Source: Duganella sp. CF517
GTDB taxonomy: Bacteria > Pseudomonadota > Gammaproteobacteria > Burkholderiales > Burkholderiaceae_D
Direction: 5' to 3'
DNA: 64,000 nucleotides
Assembly (NCBI RefSeq): GCF_900110275.1
Contig: NZ_FODC01000003.1
Location: 124,001 to 188,000, forward strand
Below the pieces are notes generated by a model. That model was not told the DNA's origin. It made no database searches and saw only the letters and a program-made list of their open reading frames with translations. How positions within the stretch are numbered: the stretch's first letter is position 1; every line of letters starts with the position of its first letter. Below are positions 36,601 through 44,712 of this stretch, piece after piece. Position numbers and translations under genes: made by a program.

Positions 36601-37088
36601 GCCTGACGGTCTGGCTGCGCAGGCAGTTGATCGGTCACTATGAGATCAGTTTCACGCGCACCGTGCTGGCGGAAGGCAAACCGCACGAGCGCTTGTCGGA
36701 TCTGAACTTCTTCTGGGAGGCGCAGCTGGCGGGGGGCGAGGCGCCGGAGCCGTTCCACCGGTCGGGCAAGCTGGAAGAATACGACAAGGTGCAGATGTTC
36801 TATGCCGGCATCGGCGGCAATACGAATACGACGTCGCGTTTCCGCTATTACGACGGCAGCGGCGAGCGCAAGCTGCTACAGGAATATCTGACGACGGAGT
36901 ATCTGCTCAAGTCCAACCACCCATACCGCATTCGCATCGTCGTCGATGCCAAGGGGACGCGTTTGTATGTCGACGATCGCGAGTTCTTCTCGGCGCCCGG
37001 GCCGTTGGCGGGGGGCGGCTACTTCGGCCTGCGCACCACGCAGTCCCGGCAAAAGATCGAGAACTTCGCGGTGCGGCGGGTGGCCTGA
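33693..37088 (+). CDS. Tat-exported rhamnogalacturonan-lyase-like protein, PcRGLX/YetA type
   Basis: 1131 residues from ATG at 33693. A twin-arginine signal (LERRHFLKLASLLTGG, then AQAFA-type cleavage) predicts Tat export. The N-terminal RIFT-barrel region of the PcRGLX/YetA family is clear (FGVPWPQGRVPKN, SWPLAYWPDGTLKWSAHALP). An alpha-helical central part follows (YGFWDYGDVMHTYD, GYAWDNSELSTDIWLWHYFLHSGR, FAPLGSRHSVQHWGD). The C-terminal 200 residues are a separate beta-sandwich resembling DUF6250 (KDDFQRFDRQAW ... YFGLRTTQSRQKIENFAVR). Relatives are exo-acting rhamnogalacturonan lyases (PL26). It begins 17 bases after the receptor stop and is probably cotranscribed. Catalytic residues were not assigned. 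Confidence 0.82.
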   Translation: MSDSLERRHFLKLASLLTGGVAVLADVLPGQAFAADRPDAPVPAPMPAGETALHWLEGAPASFGGATFGVPWPQGRVPKNAAFELRGAAGSTGGDARVTAVQSWPLAYWPDGTLKWSAHALPPGAGGGKPEAAYTLHPLIGVDATNATNAIAPGAMLAKEGSGGIDVDTGVLQCALPRSGTVLVTAMKRSGNAQLRDGRLVLLVDDGIDDESAGAARRSYEGAIDKVTLEQNGPLRAVVRVDGSHQHADGARLLPFVVRLYFYKNSDTVRLVHTLVYDADPAKAYIRGVGLRFGVPLASPLHDRHIRFVGDNGGVFGEAVRGLTGLRRDAGQSVYEAQLSGRAVPLKEMSAAVTKGLPYIPAFGHYTLLQSHPDGFSISKRTKAGQGWIHAATGARATGTGYVGTPDGGVAFGVRNFWQSYPGQIDIRGAETSLATVTMWLWAPKAAAMDLRFYHDGMGEDTFEKQRAALDITYEDYEPAFGTPYGVARTSELEWQLLPATPSADDLVAISRRIQSPPQLLATPARLYQAGVFSEYWSPAQERPSPEAAKLEKQLAWSFDFYRNQVEHRKWYGFWDYGDVMHTYDEQRHVWRYDVGGYAWDNSELSTDIWLWHYFLHSGRADVFRMAEAMTRHTGEVDVHHIGPFAPLGSRHSVQHWGDSAKQLRISTAVNRRFMYYLTADERIGDLLTEQVDAVERLRTVIPGRKIGQVAPADDPENYASVAFGTDWGAVAAAWFTEWERSGKPRYRDKLLASMASIAAQPLGFLAGGGVMDLRTGAYVDDREKKISVSHLSAVFGLPEICSELIRTVPQPAFRDAWLRYCRLYNASEKEQKAELGQDLGKLNLGQGHARLLAYAAVEWQDRAMLKRAWAQFYEGRAGLVEKDLVSRRVKPPTVLTEVEEAPRISTNAIAQWGLGALGMMALDAAGATVYKDDFQRFDRQAWAVEAEAGDAAKAAQALAGALVLDASRGLTVWLRRQLIGHYEISFTRTVLAEGKPHERLSDLNFFWEAQLAGGEAPEPFHRSGKLEEYDKVQMFYAGIGGNTNTTSRFRYYDGSGERKLLQEYLTTEYLLKSNHPYRIRIVVDAKGTRLYVDDREFFSAPGPLAGGGYFGLRTTQSRQKIENFAVRRVA

Positions 37089-37092
37089 CAGG

Positions 37093-37902
37093 TCAGAGCA
37101 TCAGGATGCCCTGGAGCGAGGAGATCTTGTGCGGGTCGGACCAGCTATCCAACAGCTTTCCGGTCGCGCTGAATTCCAGCAGCTGGCGGCCTTTGTCGCC
37201 GTTGCCGGGCCCGTGGCCCTGCCAGTTGGCGACCATGACGCGGCCATCGTCGAGCACCTGGAACGTCGCGTAAAAGAACGGCGACACTTCCTCGGGCATG
37301 AGATTGACGCCGCCGAAAGTGGATGTCAGGTTGCCTCGCCGGTCGAAGCGCGCCATGAAGGCGCCGTAGCCGGCCGACACCAGCGTGTAGCCATCGGCCA
37401 TGCGCTCGGCCTTCCATGCATGTTCGAAGCCAGGCCCACGCATCGCGTTGAGCGCGATCAGCGAGGTGTCGGTTTCAAGGATATGGTCGTTCATGCAGAA
37501 CAGGTAGGTGCCAAGATCGGTGGTGCGCATCAGGCGCACGTAGCCGCCGTCCCGGCGGACGCTGGAGACCTGGCGGTACTCGCGGTCAAGGGTCAGCACG
37601 TTGACGCCGCCGGTGCCGTCGAGGTTGTGGCCGGTGACCAGGGTGGCGCCGTTGATCATGCGGCGGGCGGAGGTGACGTTGGACCAGCGGTCGCAGGCGG
37701 CGAGCACTTCGCCGGAGGAGATGGAGAGTTCGAAAAATCCGCGTTCAAAGCCGATCAGGGCGCGATTAGGGCCGATACGCTGCATATCGCGGGCGGCGGG
37801 GAAATCGGCCAGGCTGCGCGTCCAGCCGTAGCGGGGATTGGTGGTGTCGATCAGCGACAGCTTCTGGTGGCCCTCGTCGATGGCCAGAAATTGGTGCTTC
37901 AT
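37093..37902 (-). CDS. Hypothetical propeller-like protein
   Basis: 269 residues from the ATG at 37902 (GGAGACGA upstream); the longer frame to 38154 runs into the neighbouring gene. There is no signal peptide and no membrane segment. The sequence is made of beta-strand-rich units of about 40 residues (FLAIDEGHQKLSLIDT, RALIGFERGFFELSIS, TLVTGHNLDGTGGVNVLTLD, DGRVMVANWQGHG), as in six- or seven-bladed propellers. I do not recognise the family. It ends only 4 bases from the rhamnogalacturonan-lyase gene (convergent) and overlaps the transposase-like gene by 4 bases upstream, an odd pairing that makes translational coupling possible. Confidence 0.7.
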   Translation of the reverse strand: MKHQFLAIDEGHQKLSLIDTTNPRYGWTRSLADFPAARDMQRIGPNRALIGFERGFFELSISSGEVLAACDRWSNVTSARRMINGATLVTGHNLDGTGGVNVLTLDREYRQVSSVRRDGGYVRLMRTTDLGTYLFCMNDHILETDTSLIALNAMRGPGFEHAWKAERMADGYTLVSAGYGAFMARFDRRGNLTSTFGGVNLMPEEVSPFFYATFQVLDDGRVMVANWQGHGPGNGDKGRQLLEFSATGKLLDSWSDPHKISSLQGILML

Positions 37903-38438
37903 TCGTCTCCTTCGTGGCTTTTTGGCGATCGTATCATGGCGGGAGGATAGTGAACAACAGAGGTCAATTCGCTCGATCCACACCAATCGACGGGATAAAC
38001 CCCGGCCGCGACATAACGATGAAAACTCGACCACGGCCAATCCTGCACCCGCTCGACCAATCCATGCTTGACCGGATTCCAATGTAAATAATCCAGGTGG
38101 TGGGACAGATCGCGCTCGTCGCGCACCGTATGTTCCCGGTGGCGCTGTTGCCAAACTCGCTTCCCGTGTCCGGCGTAGCGGGTCATATGGGTCTTGATCA
38201 GGCGCCAGCGCAATGAAAAGTCGTAGTCGTCATGAGGCAGGCGCCACAGCGCATGCAGATGGTCGGGGAGGACGACCATGCCGACGATCTCGAAGGGATG
38301 TCGTCGGCGCACTTTTTGTATGGCGGTGCGCAATATCATCCGGGCTTCGGGCGCGGAGAATATCGGCGCGCGATGCGCCGTCACCATGGTGAGAAAATAG
38401 GTATCGCCGTCGGCGAATAGGGGCTTGAGGTCCGACAT
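37899..38438 (-). CDS. REP-associated tyrosine transposase (RAYT)
   Basis: 179 residues, Y1 transposase superfamily. The HUH metal-binding motif is in LPDHLHALWRLP, the helix with the catalytic region follows, and LDYLHWNPVKHGLV and WPWSSFHRYV are the usual RAYT end motifs. RAYTs are single-copy domesticated relatives of IS200/IS605 transposases that act on REP palindromes and are seldom mobile themselves. No terminal inverted repeats flank it. A GGAG ribosome site precedes the ATG. The 103 bases upstream (38439-38541) hold no convincing REP pair. Confidence 0.88.
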   Translation of the reverse strand: MSDLKPLFADGDTYFLTMVTAHRAPIFSAPEARMILRTAIQKVRRRHPFEIVGMVVLPDHLHALWRLPHDDYDFSLRWRLIKTHMTRYAGHGKRVWQQRHREHTVRDERDLSHHLDYLHWNPVKHGLVERVQDWPWSSFHRYVAAGVYPVDWCGSSELTSVVHYPPAMIRSPKSHEGDE

Positions 38439-38541
38439 GTGAGTCTCCTTGGAGAGTCACTAGCCTAGTCCGTCGTGAAAAAGCGCGGTTGTGGAATCGC
38501 AAACGGGGAATCGGTCGTGTGCTCCCCCCGGGTGGACGCCG

Positions 38542-39051
38542 CTAACCCAATGCCATTGGGTTGCGTTGCCAGATGCTGTAGCACAAAGCAGTGGCGTAGC
38601 TGACCCACAGGATGTAGGGCACCAGCAGCATCCCGGCGATCCGGTCGCGCCGCCCGAAAGCGCGGATGGTGGCGGCGATCAGCACCCATAACACGAGGAT
38701 CTCGGCGAACGCCCAGGCGCCTTGGCGCCATGCGAAAAACAGCCATGTCCACAATGCGTTCAGGGCAAGTTGAACCAGGTACAGCGTCATCTCGGTCCGC
38801 ACCCCGCCTCGGTCGTCGGTGCGCTGCACGCGCCACGCGGCGATGCCCATCAACAGATACAGCACGCTCCACGCCGGTCCGAACAGCCAAGCCGGCGGCG
38901 CCCAAAACGGCCGGTCCAGCTGCATGTAGAACGCCCCCGCCTGCGCCGACGCGAAGGCGCCGATCGCAGCGAAGGCGAACGTCAACAGCAACCAGCCGGC
39001 GAGCGCCGGTAGTCGGAATGGTCGGGCGGGGGCGGTGGTGGCTGGGGTCAT
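38542..39051 (-). CDS. tspO: TspO/MBR family membrane protein
   Basis: 169 residues with five membrane helices. The TspO signature is complete: DRPFWAPPAWLFGPAWSVLYLLMGIAAW after helix 1 and LALNALWTWLFFAW in the middle, with a conserved Trp-rich C-terminal half. TspO proteins bind tetrapyrroles and act in oxidative or light-stress responses of bacteria. No tetrapyrrole gene is adjacent. It stands alone, with 47 bases to the gene upstream on the same strand. Confidence 0.92.
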   Translation of the reverse strand: MTPATTAPARPFRLPALAGWLLLTFAFAAIGAFASAQAGAFYMQLDRPFWAPPAWLFGPAWSVLYLLMGIAAWRVQRTDDRGGVRTEMTLYLVQLALNALWTWLFFAWRQGAWAFAEILVLWVLIAATIRAFGRRDRIAGMLLVPYILWVSYATALCYSIWQRNPMALG

Positions 39052-39098
39052 GATTCGGTATCTTTAATCTCGGTGGCGCAAGTCTAGCGCGCCGCCGC

Positions 39099-40787
39099 TC
39101 AGTTGTCTGTACGCGAGCATACCTTTTGCCGCCGTCTGCGCCAAGCCATGGCGACGCCGCCCGAGAGGCAAAGCACGCCGGCCGCCAGGATATAGGTCGC
39201 GGTGACCGATTGCGGTCTCTTTTCCTTCGGCGCCAGTGGATTTTTCATCGACGCCGGAAACTCGCGCGGCCCCACCGGGATGATTTTCCAGTCGGCGCGG
39301 TCGGCCGGGGCACGCTTTTGATATTCGCTCAGCGACATCACCGGATCTGAACCGAAGGCGCGGGAAGATGGAAACTGCGGGATGCGCACGAAGACGATCG
39401 CCTCCAGATCGTCCGCCAATTGCGCCTCGATCGCGCCGCGCGGCCCGTCTTTGGTCGTCAGGCGGTTCAACAAATCTTCGCCTATCGTGTTGAAGGCGAC
39501 GAAGGGCAACAATTCGGTACGTTCGGTTTTGAGGTAGTCGTAGGCGCTTTGTCCGCTGGCGAGACTGACCTCCTTGAGCGCCATGAACGGCAGCGCCACG
39601 GCGGCTTTCAACGGACTTTCGCCGCCCAGCCGGGGAATGCCCCAGCCCAGGGTGCGCAGCGTTTCGACATTGATGCCGGCGCAGTTGGTGCCGGCGTGGC
39701 GGTAGTGGAAGTCCTGGCTGTAGAAGTGGTTGAAAACGCGGCTGATCGCTTCCTGGTAGAGTGCGGGCACGCGCTGGTCCTTCATGACCGCGACCAGCAT
39801 GTACGAGGGCCGGTACCAGGACTGGCCGCTGTTCAAATCGGCCATGTAGGCATCCATCGGCAAGCTCGAGGCGATGATACCTTTTTCGCTGACCGATCCG
39901 AGGTTGTAGAAGTTATTGACCAACCAGTTGTCCCATCCCCCGTGCGGATCGAAGCGGCCGGTGGCCACCGCGAAGTGGCCGCCGTGGGCTTCGTCGTCGT
40001 CGCCCTGCGCGCCGTTGAGGATGAACGCTAGCGCCGGTTTGCCAGCCAGGGGCACGTCGGCCGCAACGGCGCCGCCGCGTCGCCACAGAGTGCGTGCGGC
40101 GAAGGGATCGCGCGCGCCGCCGCCGTTGGCGCGCACCAGGCTCTCGATGGATTCGCCGTTCTTCAGCGGAGCAAGGACGGGCAGGGCGGACAGGGCGTAG
40201 TCCTTCGGCCACAACGTGCGAGCGTGGAAGGTGCCATCCTTGAGCACCCCGCGCGCCTTGATTCCGCTTCCGGCGAAGTAGGCCTTGCTGCTGGCGTCGA
40301 AGTACGAGCGGTTGCTGGCCAGTCTTGCCGCCAGCGCCACCGGCAGCGCTGCGTCGGCGCCCGTCCCGAGCAGCGATGCTGCATCGGCGGCGAGGCGCCC
40401 TTCGGCAACCTGCGGAGAGCCGATCCACAGCAACTGCGGGGGCTTGCCTTGCGCCTTGGCGGAAGTGGCGGCCAGCCACGCCCGAACGTCGTCCTGCGCG
40501 CGCAGATGTGGCGTCGAACCGACAGCGTTTTTACCGGCGACGGCGACGGTGTCGTCGCCGAAGTACCAGAGGGCTTGCGGCGCTTCTGGGCAGTCGTTGC
40601 AGTCGGCCCTGGTGACGCGGAAATCGGTTCCGGGATAGAGGCCCATAAAGCTTGCGGTCAGTGCGTCGCGGGGCTGGACGGCTACGGGCTCCGCGCACGT
40701 GGCCGGCGAGGCGGAGATCAGGTAAAAGGTGGCGCCCATGGTCAGGGCCAGGCGTGCGGAATGAGGCAAGCGGCGGGGTTGCGGCAT
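39099..40787 (-). CDS. Envelope protein with possible Lnb/DUF4105-like Cys-His core
   Basis: 562 residues from ATG at 40787. It has a signal peptide (up to ATCAEP) and a C-terminal membrane anchor (ATYILAAGVLCLSGGVAMAW) with a basic tail, so it is a periplasmic protein held in the inner membrane. The family is not one I can name with certainty. Residues 252-380 resemble the permuted thiol core of DUF4105/Lnb proteins: an AHGGHFAVATGRF motif with His268/His271, then NWLVNNFYNLGS, then HYRHAGTNCAGINVETL with Cys369. If that holds, it could be an acyltransferase or thiol hydrolase. An N-terminal region with CNDCPEAP and KAYFAGSGIKARG has no match I know. Function is undetermined. Confidence 0.72.
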   Translation of the reverse strand: MPQPRRLPHSARLALTMGATFYLISASPATCAEPVAVQPRDALTASFMGLYPGTDFRVTRADCNDCPEAPQALWYFGDDTVAVAGKNAVGSTPHLRAQDDVRAWLAATSAKAQGKPPQLLWIGSPQVAEGRLAADAASLLGTGADAALPVALAARLASNRSYFDASSKAYFAGSGIKARGVLKDGTFHARTLWPKDYALSALPVLAPLKNGESIESLVRANGGGARDPFAARTLWRRGGAVAADVPLAGKPALAFILNGAQGDDDEAHGGHFAVATGRFDPHGGWDNWLVNNFYNLGSVSEKGIIASSLPMDAYMADLNSGQSWYRPSYMLVAVMKDQRVPALYQEAISRVFNHFYSQDFHYRHAGTNCAGINVETLRTLGWGIPRLGGESPLKAAVALPFMALKEVSLASGQSAYDYLKTERTELLPFVAFNTIGEDLLNRLTTKDGPRGAIEAQLADDLEAIVFVRIPQFPSSRAFGSDPVMSLSEYQKRAPADRADWKIIPVGPREFPASMKNPLAPKEKRPQSVTATYILAAGVLCLSGGVAMAWRRRRQKVCSRTDN

Positions 40788-41455
40788 GTGGCGCTCCGTG
40801 TTGGTGGACGGGCGATCGCCGCCGTATACCGGCCGGCGTCGTGAATCACCACTGTACGGGAGTTGCCGTGCGACATTCTTAACATCCATCAAGGATCGGA
40901 GTCGATCCATGATGCCATGTTTTGAACGTCGCGGGCTTGCGGAGCGCGCATTTGTTACGGCTGTTCGCGCATCTGCTGTATCGGATCAATCGGTAGCTGG
41001 TTCGATAGCGTGCGTTGGATCGCAATCCAACCGGGTGTCGGACGCCTGCAACCCTTTACAGCTATTGATCGCGCCCGGCAGCGTCGTCCCTTTCGTCAAC
41101 TTCGGTTCTTCCATGTTCGCGCATCAGCTTAATCGGATCGAAAGGCAAGTCGTTCATACCCGACGCGGCGGCGCTCAACCGCGCCCAAAAACTGCCGCTC
41201 GATATCGACTGCTTCGGCCTGCGCAAGCTAGTCGGGGAGGTGCTGCGCGACGCGCTCCAGCACCCCGGCCCGTATCGGCTGGAAGGCGACGCGCCGGCGG
41301 GCCACCGGACCGGCAAGCACAACAAAATGGCAGTCAAGCGAGCTAGGATCAGTCCCACGCGGGGGCGGCGTGAGAGCCGATAGCAGCGCTGTCTCAGGCT
41401 TCGGATAATCACTCGACCGGCCGCCCGGCCGGCTTTTACCAACAAGGGGGATGCG
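40788..41455. other. Intergenic region without an intact gene
   Basis: 668 bases between the envelope protein (minus) and the GlsB-type gene (plus). Codon use and start sites support no intact gene on either strand. Base composition is lower in GC up to about 41130. A short coding-like segment at 41159-41383 is listed separately. The promoter of the GlsB-type gene probably lies near the right end. Confidence 0.5.
41159..41383 (+). pseudogene. Coding-like remnant of 74 codons
   Basis: From 41159 to a TAG at 41381-41383 the plus frame has strongly GC-biased third positions and an ordinary protein-like sequence (PDAAALNRAQKLPLDIDCFGLRKLVG and following), without a start codon or ribosome site. 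Upstream of it the frame loses coding character. It looks like the 3' end of a deleted gene. I cannot identify the parent family. Confidence 0.35.
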
Positions 41456-41725
41456 ATGAACCTGATACTTTGGATAGTCATAGGCGGCATACTGGGCTGG
41501 CTGGCCAGCCTGGTGATGAAGACGGACGCGCAGCAAGGGTTGATATTGAACGTCGTGGTCGGCATCGTTGGCGCGTTGCTGAGCGGCTGGCTGCTGGCGC
41601 CGATGCTGGGGACCGGCACCATCAACTCGGACGACTTCAGCCTGGCGTCGCTGGGCGTGTCGTTTATTGGCGCGCTGATCCTGCTGGCGATCGTCAACCT
41701 GGTGCGGCGCGGCCGGGTGCGCTGA
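41456..41725 (+). CDS. GlsB/YeaQ/YmgE family stress membrane protein
   Basis: 89 residues, three hydrophobic segments with the family's glycine pattern: LILWIVIGGILGWLASLVMKTDAQQGLILNVVVGIVGALLSGWLL, then [31 protein letters not shown] precedes the ATG. Members (transglycosylase-associated family by Pfam name) are small inner-membrane proteins induced by general stress; their activity is unknown. It is monocistronic, followed by a strong hairpin. Confidence 0.93.
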   Translation: MNLILWIVIGGILGWLASLVMKTDAQQGLILNVVVGIVGALLSGWLLAPMLGTGTINSDDFSLASLGVSFIGALILLAIVNLVRRGRVR

Positions 41726-41770
41726 AAAAAGCCGCCGTGCGGTCGGCGCGGCGCGGACAGGGATCAACCC

Positions 41771-41802
41771 GCACAAAGGGCTCCGGATGGAGCCCTTTGT
41801 GC
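41771..41802 (+). terminator. Hairpin after the GlsB-type gene
   Basis: A perfect 14-bp stem (GCACAAAGGGCTCC / GGAGCCCTTTGTGC) with a GGAT loop, 45 bases past the stop codon. No U-tract follows. The arms would act from both sides, so it may also serve the convergent permease gene that ends at 41931. 41803-41930 holds only a short imperfect repeat (GCCTAT units near 41878-41897). Confidence 0.65.
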
Positions 41803-41930
41803 GACCGGCCGCCACCGGCCGTCCCGGGGCGCGGCGCCAAGTGCGCGGACGTGCCGTTCTTGGCGACCATGTTCTGGCCTATGCCTATGCCTATGCCCAG
41901 CTCGGCGCAGGTCAGGGCCAGCGAGGCGCG

Positions 41931-43298
41931 CTAGCGCGGGCCCGCGCGGCGCTGGCGCAACCAATAGCCCGCGCTGAGCGCGATCAGCCACACCGGAATC
42001 AGATATACCGACAGCCGCAGGTCCGGCGTCAAGTACATGACCACCAGGATGCCGGCCAGGAAGGCCAGGCACAGGTAGTTGGTCAGCGGGTAGCCAAGAC
42101 TGCGGAACAGCGTGGTCTTGCCCTCGATTTTTTTCTGCGCGCGGAAGCGCAAATGAATCCAGCTGATCATGGCCCAGTTGATGATCAGCGCCGACACCAC
42201 CAGCCCCATCAGGAAGCCGAACGCCTTGCCCGGCATGAAGTAGTTGACGGCCACGCAGATGCCGGTCGCCAGCGCCGACACGCCCAGCGCCGCCAGCGGC
42301 ACGCCGCGTCCATTCACGGTTAGCAGTACGCGCGGCGCGTTGCCCTGTTTCGCCAGGCCGTACAGCATGCGCGTATTGGCGTAGACGCAGCTGTTGTACA
42401 CCGACAGCGCGGCCGTCAGCACCACCGCGTTGAGCACGTGCGCCACCATATTGCTGTTGAGCGCCTGGAAGATCAGCACGAACGGGCTGCCGCCGGTGAC
42501 GACCTTCTGCCACGGATACAGCGACAGCAGGATGCCGAGCGCGCCGATGTAAAAGATCAGGATGCGGTAGATGGCCTGGTTGGTCGCCTTGGGGATGGTG
42601 CGGGTCGGGTCGTCCGCCTCGGCGGCGGTGATGCCGATCAGTTCCAGGCCGCCGAACGAGAACATGATGACGGCCATCGCCATCACCAGGCCGCCGAAGC
42701 CGTTGGGGAAGAAGCCGCCGTGCCGCCACAGGTTGGCGATGCTCGCCTGCGGCCCGGCATCGCCCGACAGCAGCAGGTAGCCGCCGAAACCGATCATGCC
42801 GACGATGGCGACCACCTTGATGATGGCGAACCAGAATTCCATTTCGCCGAAGGCCTTGACGTTGGCCAGGCTGATGCCGTTGATGATGACGAAGAACGCC
42901 AGCGCCGAGACCCAGGTCGGTATCGCCGGCCACCAGTACTGCACGTAGATGCCGACCGCCGACAGTTCGGCCATGCTGACGAGCACATACAGCACCCAGT
43001 AGTTCCAGCCCGACAGGAAGCCGGCGATGTTGCCGCAATATTTGTCGGCGAAGTGGCTGAACGACCCGGCCACAGGCTCGTCGACCACCATCTCGCCCAG
43101 CTGGCGCATGATGAAGAAGGCGATGATGCCGGCCACGCCGTAGCCCAGCAGCACGGACGGCCCGGCCATCTGGATCGTTTGCGCGATGCCGAGGAAAAGT
43201 CCGGTGCCGATGGCGCCGCCCAGCGCGATCAGCTGGATGTGGCGGCTTTTCAGGCCCCGTTTGAGTTCGTTCTGTGGGCGGTCATTCTTGTAGGCCAC
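41931..43298 (-). CDS. Amino-acid permease, AroP/LysP type
   Basis: 455 residues starting at a GTG with GGGGAT upstream. Twelve membrane segments. Typical AAT-family sequence: LKRGLKSRHIQLIALGGAIGTGLFLG, MRQLGEMVVDEPVAGSFSHFADKY, GWNYWVLYVLVSMAEL and SFGGLELIGITAAEADDPTRTIPKATNQ. It imports amino acids with protons. The GWNYWVLYVLV region and overall pattern are closest to aromatic/GABA-type permeases, but specificity cannot be assigned. It is divergent from a secreted cyanophycinase (172-base gap), so uptake of released amino acids is possible. Confidence 0.88.
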   Translation of the reverse strand: MAYKNDRPQNELKRGLKSRHIQLIALGGAIGTGLFLGIAQTIQMAGPSVLLGYGVAGIIAFFIMRQLGEMVVDEPVAGSFSHFADKYCGNIAGFLSGWNYWVLYVLVSMAELSAVGIYVQYWWPAIPTWVSALAFFVIINGISLANVKAFGEMEFWFAIIKVVAIVGMIGFGGYLLLSGDAGPQASIANLWRHGGFFPNGFGGLVMAMAVIMFSFGGLELIGITAAEADDPTRTIPKATNQAIYRILIFYIGALGILLSLYPWQKVVTGGSPFVLIFQALNSNMVAHVLNAVVLTAALSVYNSCVYANTRMLYGLAKQGNAPRVLLTVNGRGVPLAALGVSALATGICVAVNYFMPGKAFGFLMGLVVSALIINWAMISWIHLRFRAQKKIEGKTTLFRSLGYPLTNYLCLAFLAGILVVMYLTPDLRLSVYLIPVWLIALSAGYWLRQRRAGPR

Positions 43299-43470
43299 TG
43301 GATCCCCGGTCGTTGGATGAAAGAAATTAATGAAAGAGTTTCATTTTGGCACAACTTGCGCACGCCGTGCAGGTGGTTGATGGCGGTTTCGGCCTGCCGC
43401 TATGGTAGTCTATGGCTGATTGTTCAGACAAGATTGATAATTTTTACGCCACACATTCAAGGAATACGGT

Positions 43471-44712
43471 ATGTCGAGTTTCGTTCGCGCGGTACGCCGC
43501 CTCGGCCGGGGGGTATTGATCGCGCTGGCGGTGGCGCCCCTGGGCACCCCGGCGCTGGCCGCCGACGCCGCAAAACCCGCGCCGAAAGGGTCGCTGGTCA
43601 TCGCCGGCGGCGCGGTGCGCGGGGATAACGCGGCCATCTGGCAGCGCGTGGTGCAGCTGGCCGGCGGCCCCGGCGCCCGCATCGCCGTGCTGCCCAGCGC
43701 CTCGGCCAATCCGGCCCGGGCCGGGGCATATCTGGTCGCCGGACTGAAGCAGTACGGCGCCGAGGGCTTCGTCGTGCCGCTCGCGGTGCGGATGAAAGAC
43801 CGCGACTACAAACGCGACGCCGAGGATGAAGGCCTGGCGCGCTCGATCCGCGAGGCGGGCGGCGTCTACTTCTCCGGCGGCGACCAGGCCCTGATCACGC
43901 AGGCGCTGGTGCGGCCGGACGGCACCCGCACGGCGGTGCTGCAGGCGATCTGGGATGTCTACGAGCGCGGCGGCGTCATCGCCGGCACCAGCGCCGGCGC
44001 GGCCATCATGAGCAGCACCATGTTCTACGACGCCAAGACCGTGTTCGGCACCTTGAGCGAAGGCGTCAACGGCCGCGAGCTGACCGCCGGCCTGGGGTTT
44101 ATCGGCGACGGGATTTTCGTCGACCAGCACCTGCTGGCGCGCGGACGCTTCGCGCGCATGCTGCCGGCGATGCTAAAGAAGGGCTACAAGCTGGGCATCG
44201 GCATCGACGAGAACTCCGCCGTCATCATCACCGGGCGGCGCCAGGTGGAGGTGGTCGGCTACCAGGGCGCGCTACTGGTGGACCTGGCGCAGGCCAAGGT
44301 CGACAAGCAGGTCAAGGACTTCAACCTGTCCAACGCGCGCCTCAGCTATCTGGACCGCGACGACCGCTATGACCTGGCCACCGGCCTGTATACGCCGTCG
44401 GCCGACAAGGTCGAGGGCAAGGTCGATCCGGACAAACCGTATCTGAAGGAACCGGTGTATTCGACCGAAGTCCTGGGCCACAACACCATCCTGATCCTGA
44501 TGTCCAAGCTGGTCGACAACAGCGAAACGCAGGCGATCGGCATCGCCATCGCCGGTCCGCTGGACCCGCGCCAGGACCTCGGCTTCGAGTTCAAGCTGAC
44601 GCGCGACGCCGCCACCACCGGCTACAGTTCCGCCACGATGGACGCCTATACGGTGTTGAACATGCGGCTCGACGTCAGGCCGTTGCAGGTCACCCGGCCC
44701 TGGTACAAATAG
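43471..44712 (+). CDS. Secreted cyanophycinase (peptidase S51)
   Basis: 413 residues with a signal peptide (cleavage near ALAADA). The S51 catalytic serine is Ser174 in AGTSAGAAIMS; GGVYFSGGDQ and DGIFVDQHLLARGRFARM, with the conserved Gln-His, are typical of cyanophycinases. It hydrolyses cyanophycin (multi-L-arginyl-poly-aspartate) to beta-Asp-Arg dipeptides. The export signal makes this the extracellular type used to feed on polymer released by other cells. No cyanophycin synthetase is in the window. AGGAATACGGT precedes the ATG. A C-terminal extension of about 130 residues after the core is longer than in intracellular CphB. Confidence 0.92.
   Translation: MSSFVRAVRRLGRGVLIALAVAPLGTPALAADAAKPAPKGSLVIAGGAVRGDNAAIWQRVVQLAGGPGARIAVLPSASANPARAGAYLVAGLKQYGAEGFVVPLAVRMKDRDYKRDAEDEGLARSIREAGGVYFSGGDQALITQALVRPDGTRTAVLQAIWDVYERGGVIAGTSAGAAIMSSTMFYDAKTVFGTLSEGVNGRELTAGLGFIGDGIFVDQHLLARGRFARMLPAMLKKGYKLGIGIDENSAVIITGRRQVEVVGYQGALLVDLAQAKVDKQVKDFNLSNARLSYLDRDDRYDLATGLYTPSADKVEGKVDPDKPYLKEPVYSTEVLGHNTILILMSKLVDNSETQAIGIAIAGPLDPRQDLGFEFKLTRDAATTGYSSATMDAYTVLNMRLDVRPLQVTRPWYK

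Noticed and set aside
41062..41157. 31-codon minus-strand ORF (MNDLPFDPIKLMREHG...)
   Set aside because: No ribosome site, modest codon bias and no conserved context; too little to call a gene, although the sequence is protein-like.
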